Under the pieces are notes generated by a model. It searched no databases. It had not been told where the DNA came from and was given only the letters and a program-made list of their open reading frames with translations. Of a stretch of DNA of 6,663 nt, positions 1 through 5,666 are shown one piece after another (within the stretch, counting starts at the first letter, position 1; every line of letters begins with the position of its first letter). Both the position numbers and the translations under genes were made by a program. The stretch is taken from contig JAPLGY010000469.1 in assembly GCA_026389955.1 (NCBI GenBank), positions 674 through 7,336 on the forward strand, given 5' to 3'. This DNA is from Caldilinea sp. Its GTDB lineage: Bacteria; Chloroflexota; Anaerolineae; Caldilineales; Caldilineaceae.

Positions 1-257
1 CAGCGTTGTCGCCGACGCAACCTGCCCTGGCTGCAGTGGTGCTGTCTGTAGACGCTGGCAACACGGGCGACGAACTGGCAGTCACACTCGCCACGGTCTC
101 TGCACAGTGGCCCGCATCGACGCTCTCGAGCGGCTACCCGATCTCGGGCTCCGTGACCGTTGCCGTGGAAGAGATCTCGCCAGCACAGCTGCTCTGGCGT
201 TCGACCGGACAAGGGGTCGACAGCAGCACCGTTCTGCTTGGCCCCCCAGCTCCTTGA
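1..257 (+). CDS. Probable HlyD-family membrane fusion protein, C-terminal fragment
   Basis: This is the 3' end of a gene entering from the left; codons are read from base 3 and the stop TGA is at 255-257, leaving about 84 residues. The visible part is rich in small and beta-prone residues. Near the end it has a Gly-Tyr-Pro-Ile-Ser-Gly stretch followed by alternating valines and a Leu-Leu-Trp segment, which resembles the last beta-barrel strand region of HlyD/RND-type adaptors (pattern 'G.pvsg.V.v'). HlyD adaptors bridge an inner-membrane ABC exporter to the outer membrane. The assignment rests on this weak similarity and on the gene lying just upstream of a C39-type ABC exporter, with which such adaptors are normally paired. 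The tail after the last strand is short and Pro-rich. It could also be an unrelated secreted protein. The TTG at base 6 is not a believable start, because the frame is already open at the window edge. Confidence 0.5.
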   Translation, partial: ALSPTQPALAAVVLSVDAGNTGDELAVTLATVSAQWPASTLSSGYPISGSVTVAVEEISPAQLLWRSTGQGVDSSTVLLGPPAP

Positions 258-269
258 GGGAAGCTGGGG
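244..269 (+). other. Hairpin overlapping the stop codon of the HlyD-like gene
   Basis: Bases 244-251 (CCCCAGCT) and 262-269 (AGCTGGGG) form a perfect 8-bp stem with a 10-nt loop at 252-261. The loop holds the TGA stop at 255-257 and could pair further by two C-G pairs. No T-run follows, so it does not look like an intrinsic terminator. It could stabilise the upstream message or tune translation of the exporter gene that starts about 40 nt later. The role is inference; only the inverted repeat is seen. Confidence 0.5.
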
Positions 270-309
270 CAGTAGAGTGCAGAAAAAGGACCGTATCGTC
301 GTGGAAAAA

Positions 310-3057
310 ATGATCGCTGCCAATGAGCGGCGTTTCTGGGTGCCTGAAGTCGTGCAAACTTCTGCCATGGACTGTGGGCCGGCCGCCCTGAAAGCGCTGC
401 TGGAGGGCTTTGGGCTGCCTATCGACTATGGTCGCCTGCGAGAAGCCTGTCAGACCGATGTGGACGGGGCCTCGATCGACACCGTCGAAGATGTCGCGCT
501 CCGTCTGGGATTGCTCTGCCGACAGGTGCTGGCCCCCGTCGACCACCTCTTTATCGCCAGCGCCCACCTGCTCCCTGCGCTGGTGATCGTGCTGCAGCCC
601 ACCGGTGCCACCCACTTCATCGTCGTCTGGCGGGTGATCGGATCCTGGGTCCAAATTATGGACCCGGCACAAGGCAGGCGCTGGCTGACACGCAGCGAGC
701 TTACCCGTTCTATCTACCGACACCATTTCGTGATGGCCGCCCAGGAGTGGCGTTCCTGGGCAGGAAGCGATGGATTTTGCAACCCTTTGCGTACCCGCAT
801 GCAGCAGCTGGGGCTCTCCGAGCCCTTGATTGCCGCCCTGCTCACACAGGCTTTGGCAGACCCCTCCTGGAGAGCGCTGGCCGCTTTGGATGCCACAATC
901 CGGTTTGTCAAGGCGCTTGTAACAGCCGGCGGCGTGGCGGAGACAACAGAGATTGCGCGCCTGGTGGAAGGATATTTTGCACAGACACCCAGCACGCCCG
1001 ACGCAGCTGCCCCCAACGCAGCCACGATCCCAGCCCCCTACTGGTCGGTTCTGCTGCCGGCTGCACCGGCGGAGAAGACAAACAGCGCTGAAGAGCTGTT
1101 GACCGTGCGCGGTGCAGTGGTGCTGGCTGTGACCGGCCGTGAACCCGTCGTGGTCCCGAGCGCCGAACCCTCCTCGGCCAGACCTGTGCTTTTGCCAGGG
1201 CTGCGCGCCGCCCTCCTCGTGCCGCTTTCGCCGGTGCGCGCCACCCTCGATGCACTGCGCGCCGACGGCCTGCTGGCCCCGGGTGTGCTCGCCTTGGCTG
1301 TGCTCGTTGCCGCGTTGGGCGTCACCTTGGAGGCCACTGTGCTGCGCGGGTTGATGGATTTCCATACCTGGCTGGTGCGTGACTCGCTGCGTCTTACGCT
1401 GGCTGCAGGGATCCTCAGCTTTGCAATTCTGCTTTTTCTGCTCGAGGCCGCTCTCACCAGTCTGAGTTTGCGGCTGGGACGCCGAGTCGAAACCAGGCTG
1501 CGCATCGCGCTGCTGACCAAAATCCCCCAAATCGAGGAACGCTACTTTCACAGCCGCCTGATCTCGGATATGGCGTACCGGGCCTACAGTCTGACGCAGC
1601 TGCACAGCCTGCCTGGGATCGGGGTCGACCTGCTGCGCCAGAGTGCCCAGCTGCTTTTTACAACGATCGGCGTCGTCTGGCTGGCCCCGCAAAGTGCCCT
1701 GCTGGCATTTGCCATGCTCGGCGCCGTGATGGCTGTCGCTCTGTTTTCACAGCCGATCGTCGGAGAACGCGATCTGCGCGTGCGTACCCATACGAGCGCG
1801 CTGAGCCGCTTCTACCTGGACGCTCTGCTCGGTCTGCTGCCAATCCGTTCGCACAGCGCCGAGCGCGTGGTCCGTCGGGAACATGAGATGCTGCTGACGA
1901 CCTGGATGCGCTCTTTGCGCGCGCTGGCCAACCTCGAGCTGCTTTTGCAGGGATCGGTCGCTTTGATCGGCCTCGGCGGGGCCTGTGCAATTGTTTTTTA
2001 CTATATCGGCGGCGGCGGCGAGGCGAGCGGGGTGCTGCTGTTGCTCTACTGGGCCCTGAACCTGCCCGTGCTCGGCCAGGCCTTTATCACGAACGCACAG
2101 CAATACCCCAGGGCGCGCAACCATCTGCTGCGTCTCCTGGAACCGCTCGGGGCACCGACCAAAACCGATGCCCCTTCGGAGAAGGAGCCAGACGTGGACC
2201 CAGAAGCTGGCCCAGCACCGACTACTCTGCCGGATCCCTCCTGGACCCGAGGCGTTGCTGTCGCGCTGCGCGGGGTCACCGCAGTCGCCGCAGGCCATCC
2301 AATTTTGCACGATCTGAACCTGACGATCGAGCCCGGCGAGCACATCGCCCTGGTGGGCACATCAGGCGCCGGCAAGTCCAGCCTGGCAGGGCTGTTGCTC
2401 GGCTGGCACCGCCCCACCCAGGGCGAAATCTGGGTCGATGGGCGAACTCTGACGGAAACACGCCTGCAGTCTCTGCGCAAGATGACCGCCTGGGTCGACC
2501 CGGCAGTCCTGCTCTGGAACCGTTCGCTCTCCGCCAATCTGCTCTATGGACTGACCGAAGAGGAGCAGGAGACGTTTGCGCTGAACGACGCCCTGACCCT
2601 GGCCGACCTGGACGCTGTGGTGGCCAGGCTGGCGGAGGGGCTGGCGACCGGGCTCGGGGAAGGGGGCGGGCTGATCTCGGGAGGGGAGGGACAACGGGTC
2701 CGCTTCGCACGTGCACTGCTGCGTCCGGGCGTGCGTCTGGCCATCCTGGACGAGCCGTTTCGTGGGTTGGAATCCTCGCAGCGACGCCAGCTGCTTGCCA
2801 AGGCCCGCCAGCACTGGCGGACTGCAACCCTGCTCTGTATCACACACGATGTGGCCGATACACAAACGTTTGACCGGGTGATCGTGCTCGACAACGGCCG
2901 GATTGTGGAGGACGGCGCACCGCAGCAGCTCGCCGACGATCCGCACTCGCACTACCGCGCCTGGCTGCAGGTCTCGGCAGCCAGCTGGCAGACACTCTGG
3001 AACGCAGAGGGCTGGCGCCGCTTACATCTGGACCAGGGACAGCTGCACGAACTGTGA
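310..3057 (+). CDS. C39 peptidase-containing ABC exporter (peptidase, membrane and ATPase domains in one chain)
   Basis: From the ATG at 310 the product is 915 residues; typical peptidase-containing ABC transporters are about 700-730. Residues 1-135 are a C39 cysteine-peptidase domain with the full active site: Q16 (oxyanion hole), C22 in DCGPAAL, H102 in THF and D118 in MDPA. Residues about 140-317 are a helical then Pro/Ala-rich insert of unknown role. Hydrophobic helices follow at about 321-345, 364-385, 448-484 (two) and 543-590 (two), then an acidic Pro-rich linker at about 613-645. The ATPase domain has Walker A 683-690 (K689), signature ISGGEGQ 789-795, Walker B with D814 and E815, and H-loop H846. 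The usual Q-loop glutamine position reads WVDP (728-731). Expected role: cleave a leader from a substrate peptide at the cytoplasmic face and export the cargo across the inner membrane, with the upstream HlyD-like protein as partner. In-frame GTG codons at 277 and 301 are alternative starts; AAGGA at 286-290 would suit 301. Confidence 0.92.
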   Translation: MIAANERRFWVPEVVQTSAMDCGPAALKALLEGFGLPIDYGRLREACQTDVDGASIDTVEDVALRLGLLCRQVLAPVDHLFIASAHLLPALVIVLQPTGATHFIVVWRVIGSWVQIMDPAQGRRWLTRSELTRSIYRHHFVMAAQEWRSWAGSDGFCNPLRTRMQQLGLSEPLIAALLTQALADPSWRALAALDATIRFVKALVTAGGVAETTEIARLVEGYFAQTPSTPDAAAPNAATIPAPYWSVLLPAAPAEKTNSAEELLTVRGAVVLAVTGREPVVVPSAEPSSARPVLLPGLRAALLVPLSPVRATLDALRADGLLAPGVLALAVLVAALGVTLEATVLRGLMDFHTWLVRDSLRLTLAAGILSFAILLFLLEAALTSLSLRLGRRVETRLRIALLTKIPQIEERYFHSRLISDMAYRAYSLTQLHSLPGIGVDLLRQSAQLLFTTIGVVWLAPQSALLAFAMLGAVMAVALFSQPIVGERDLRVRTHTSALSRFYLDALLGLLPIRSHSAERVVRREHEMLLTTWMRSLRALANLELLLQGSVALIGLGGACAIVFYYIGGGGEASGVLLLLYWALNLPVLGQAFITNAQQYPRARNHLLRLLEPLGAPTKTDAPSEKEPDVDPEAGPAPTTLPDPSWTRGVAVALRGVTAVAAGHPILHDLNLTIEPGEHIALVGTSGAGKSSLAGLLLGWHRPTQGEIWVDGRTLTETRLQSLRKMTAWVDPAVLLWNRSLSANLLYGLTEEEQETFALNDALTLADLDAVVARLAEGLATGLGEGGGLISGGEGQRVRFARALLRPGVRLAILDEPFRGLESSQRRQLLAKARQHWRTATLLCITHDVADTQTFDRVIVLDNGRIVEDGAPQQLADDPHSHYRAWLQVSAASWQTLWNAEGWRRLHLDQGQLHEL

Positions 3058-3077
3058 ACAGCGGGCACCTTTCCGAC

Positions 3078-3116
3078 AAGTGGCCCCAGAAGTGGCCCCA
3101 GAAGTGGCCCCAGAAG
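3078..3116 (+). repeat. Three tandem copies of a 12-bp unit upstream of the P-type ATPase start
   Basis: AAGTGGCCCCAG occurs three times without mismatch at 3078-3089, 3090-3101 and 3102-3113, followed by a partial copy (AAG) at 3114-3116. In the reading frame of the downstream ATPase it would encode Val-Ala-Pro-Glu three times. That frame is open through the whole gap and well back into the exporter gene. Each copy carries an in-frame GTG (3080, 3092, 3104), so the repeat is either a low-complexity N-terminal extension of the ATPase or non-coding leader. The remainder of the 3058-3166 gap shows no promoter or terminator that I can support. Confidence 0.9.
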
Positions 3117-3158
3117 CTGTCTCTACCTTATCAAGCAAGTCAACAACAAAATCGACCC

Positions 3159-3162
3159 AGGA
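3159..3162 (+). promoter_or_regulatory. Weak ribosome binding site supporting the ATPase start at 3167
   Basis: AGGA lies 4 nt before the ATG at 3167. The spacing is short and the match partial, but the alternative GTG at 3080 has no purine-rich site before it. This is the main sequence reason for preferring 3167. Confidence 0.4.
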
Positions 3163-3166
3163 TGCG

Positions 3167-5662
3167 ATGACAGGCAGCACACTCGAGACATCAAAAGAGC
3201 CATTGTTCGAACGGGTTTACAAAATCGCCCGCGCCCTGCGGCCGCTGCCGACACAAGAGGCCGCGCCAAATGGCGCAGCCCCACAGCTGTCTGTGGGCCA
3301 GGAACTGCTGAGCCGTCTTCAACAGGCCAATGTCCAACCCCTGGTGGCCAAAGTCAGGGAGAGTTATCTGTCTGGCCAGGAGCAGGCGCTGCCCCTGCTC
3401 AACCACATGGGAGATTATCTGACCGAACTGGATGATCGATGGCAGCTGTTCGTGCACACGCGCATCGATCCCCTGCTGGGAGGAGAACGCAGCCAACAGC
3501 TCAGCGAACTGAATATTCAGATGAGCGCCGCTGAAAAGGATATCAACCGCCGTCTGCTGTTCTCAGTCGGAAACATGGGGATCGCCTGGGTGGCCACCCA
3601 TTTTTTTCCGCCGCTGGCGTTGTTCAATGCCGGGATGATGGTCTGGCTGGGGCTGCCAATCTACCGTCGCGGCTGGCAGACACTGGTGGAAGAAAGGCGG
3701 CTCACCTACCCGGTGGTCTTGGCGGGCGCAGCTGCCACCATTCTGCTCGGAGGACAGTATGTCCCCGGCAGCGTGATGATGTTTGCCATTATCGCAACCA
3801 ACAAACTGGTCAACCGGACCGAAGATCACTTCCGGCGCAGCATCGTCGATGCCCTCGGCCAACAGCCGCGCACTGTCTGGCGACTCAGGGGAGATGTCGC
3901 CGTGGAAACCCCCTTGGCCGAGATCGAACGGGGAGATTTGCTGGTGGTGGGCGCCGGCGAAATGATCGCCGTCGACGGCGTGATTGTGGAAGGTGCTGCC
4001 GTCGTCGACCAGCACCGCCTGACCGGAGAAGCACAGCCAGCCGAAAAAGCTGCCGGAGATGAAGTGCTGGCTTCTACGGTCGTGCTCTCCGGAAAAATTC
4101 AGCTGTACGTGCACAAGACCGGCCAGGAGACCAGCGCCGCTCAGATTGCCACCATCCTGCAGCGGGTTTCCCGCAACCGAATCAACTTCAGCTCCCGGCT
4201 GGATAAATTTGCCGACAGCATGACGGCCCCGATGCTGGCCCTGGGGGGCACTGCCCTGCTCACGCTGGGCCCGATGAGCGCCGCCGCCATTATGTCGGTC
4301 GGCGTAGGCAGCCTGGCCCGGATCGGCGGCCCGCTGGCCACGCTCAATTATCTCAACGTCGCCGCCCGCCATGGCCTGTTGGTGAAGGACGCCCGTTCCT
4401 TTGAGCTGTTGAAAAAGGTCAACACCTTTGTCTTCGATAAAACTGGAACGCTGACCCTGGAACAGCCGCAAGTCTACAGGCTCCATCTCTGTCTGCCAGA
4501 GTGCCAGCCGGGCAGCGAAGCGTGGGCAGAGGCTGAAAATCTGCTGCTCCGCTTCGCCGCAGCCGCCGAAGCCCGCCAGTCCCATCCCGTGGCCAAAGCC
4601 ATTCTTGCCGCAGCCCAGGAGCGCAAACTGGAGATCCCCGCAATCGAAGAGGCCCACCTTGAACTCGGATACGGAATCAAGGTGCGCTTGACGGCTGCTG
4701 AGGGCGCAGCATGGCTGAACCCACAATCTCCCCTCGCTGCCCTGCTGCAGCCTGATGCAGACCTGCAGATTTTGGTGGGCAGCTGGCGCTTCCTGGAGAT
4801 GGAAGCGATCCCCATCCCTGCCGAGCTGGCCGCTGTCCAGGAGAGATGCCATGCCCAGGGACATTCGCTGGTGCTGGTCGCCCTCAACGGCCAGACAGCG
4901 GGCGCCCTTGAACTGCAGCCTACCGTCCGGCCCGAAGCGCGCCAGGCCGTCGCCGAACTGCGCGCGCGCGGAATGGCGCTGTACATCATCTCGGGCGACC
5001 ACGACGCACCAACGCGCCAGCTGGCACACTCGCTCGGCATCGAGCATTTCTATGCCGGAGTACTGCCCCAGCAAAAAGCCAGCCTGGTGGAAGAACTGAA
5101 AGCCCAAGGCGCCAAGATCTGTTTTGTCGGCGACGGTATCAACGACGCCATTGCAATGGGCAAGGCCGATGTCTCGGTCTCGCTGCGCGGCGCCTCCACC
5201 CTTGCCACCGATACTGCCCAGATCGTGCTGATGAACCAAAACCTCACCCTGCTCTCTTTCCTGCTCCAACTCGCCGACGAGTTTGACCGCTCGCTGCTCT
5301 CGCTGTTTCGCGCAACCCTGGTGCCGGTCGGCAGCGTGGTCGTCAGCACATTTTTGTTCCAGACCGGAATCTATGCCGCCTTGCTGATCTGGCAGCTCGG
5401 TGTGGTCAGCGGCCTTGGTATGGGTTTCTGGCCTCTGTGGAAACATCGCCTGCTGATGCAGCCAGCCCCCGATGCCTCCAATGCCAGCAGCGAAATTGTC
5501 GGAGATGTTCCGCTGGAAAGCAGACAAATCTCCGCAGTTTCCCAGATTCCCGCCCTCTACCGGCACGCCCCCCCCCGAGAACCCGCTGCAGCAGATGCCG
5601 TCTACGCCGGTATGGGTCCAGCACAGACCCGGCACGAATCCGGTGCAGGCAAGGATGAATAG
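3167..5662 (+). CDS. P1B-like P-type ATPase lacking the CPC metal-binding motif
   Basis: 831 residues from ATG 3167. The order of parts is that of P1B (heavy-metal) P-type ATPases: paired helices at about 131-166 and 179-215, actuator domain with TGEA 286-289 (usually TGES), helices about 352-395, phosphorylation motif DKTGT with D424, nucleotide-binding domain with the P1B-type His-Pro pair H473-P474, SGD 609-611, K637, hinge motif GDGIND 655-660, and two final helices about 713-756. ATP hydrolysis therefore looks intact. The transport site does not: at the place of the Cys-Pro-Cys motif, 44 residues before the phosphorylated Asp, the sequence reads Val-Gly-Ser (380-382). No HMA domain or metal-binding Cys is present; the four cysteines (including C442 and C446) are all in soluble parts. 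The first 130 residues are a soluble, largely helical region of unknown role, and about 60 polar residues follow the last helix. Substrate unknown; family membership sure, metal export doubtful. An in-frame GTG at 3080 would add 29 residues. Confidence 0.92.
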   Translation: MTGSTLETSKEPLFERVYKIARALRPLPTQEAAPNGAAPQLSVGQELLSRLQQANVQPLVAKVRESYLSGQEQALPLLNHMGDYLTELDDRWQLFVHTRIDPLLGGERSQQLSELNIQMSAAEKDINRRLLFSVGNMGIAWVATHFFPPLALFNAGMMVWLGLPIYRRGWQTLVEERRLTYPVVLAGAAATILLGGQYVPGSVMMFAIIATNKLVNRTEDHFRRSIVDALGQQPRTVWRLRGDVAVETPLAEIERGDLLVVGAGEMIAVDGVIVEGAAVVDQHRLTGEAQPAEKAAGDEVLASTVVLSGKIQLYVHKTGQETSAAQIATILQRVSRNRINFSSRLDKFADSMTAPMLALGGTALLTLGPMSAAAIMSVGVGSLARIGGPLATLNYLNVAARHGLLVKDARSFELLKKVNTFVFDKTGTLTLEQPQVYRLHLCLPECQPGSEAWAEAENLLLRFAAAAEARQSHPVAKAILAAAQERKLEIPAIEEAHLELGYGIKVRLTAAEGAAWLNPQSPLAALLQPDADLQILVGSWRFLEMEAIPIPAELAAVQERCHAQGHSLVLVALNGQTAGALELQPTVRPEARQAVAELRARGMALYIISGDHDAPTRQLAHSLGIEHFYAGVLPQQKASLVEELKAQGAKICFVGDGINDAIAMGKADVSVSLRGASTLATDTAQIVLMNQNLTLLSFLLQLADEFDRSLLSLFRATLVPVGSVVVSTFLFQTGIYAALLIWQLGVVSGLGMGFWPLWKHRLLMQPAPDASNASSEIVGDVPLESRQISAVSQIPALYRHAPPREPAAADAVYAGMGPAQTRHESGAGKDE
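5568..5576 (+). repeat. Nine-C homopolymer inside the ATPase 3' end
   Basis: Nine consecutive C bases lie within codons for Ala-Pro-Pro-Arg in the polar C-terminal tail of the ATPase. Such runs are prone to replication slippage and to sequencing error. Losing one C would move translation into the frame of the cytochrome gene, which is open from here through that gene's start. Confidence 0.95.
5651..5655 (+). promoter_or_regulatory. Likely ribosome binding site of the cytochrome gene
   Basis: AAGGA ends 11 nt before the ATG at 5667 and lies inside the last codons of the ATPase gene, suggesting translational coupling. It is the best purine-rich match near the start. An in-frame ATG at 5655 overlaps it and would instead rely on a poor AGG at 5647-5649. 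Confidence 0.45.
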
Positions 5663-5666
5663 AAGA

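Noticed and set aside
244..270. Intrinsic terminator after the first gene
   Set aside because: The stem is good but no T-run follows and the next gene begins at once on the same strand.
160..309. Upstream extension of the exporter to an ATG at 160
   Set aside because: It overlaps the HlyD-like frame by about 100 nt and adds residues unlike C39 N-termini; ATG 310 (or GTG 277/301) fits the domain start better.
82..1692. Long open frame on the - strand opposite the first two genes
   Set aside because: It is Gln/His/Arg-rich without recognisable domains and lies opposite a clear C39 ABC exporter; long antisense frames are expected in GC-rich DNA.
1..3057. Firm naming of the first two genes as an NHLM-type bacteriocin export system
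   Set aside because: The domain mix is suggestive, but no leader peptide or modifying enzyme is visible and the exporter is longer than usual, so the name is not supported.
2903..3079. Extension of the ATPase gene back into the exporter gene from an ATG at 2903
   Set aside because: The frame is open but overlaps the exporter's ATPase-domain end by 155 nt, and the translated residues look like an out-of-frame reading.
3563..5635. 690-residue open frame on the - strand opposite the P-type ATPase
   Set aside because: Its translation is low-complexity Gly/Gln/His-rich with no family pattern, and the + strand frame carries all P-type ATPase motifs.
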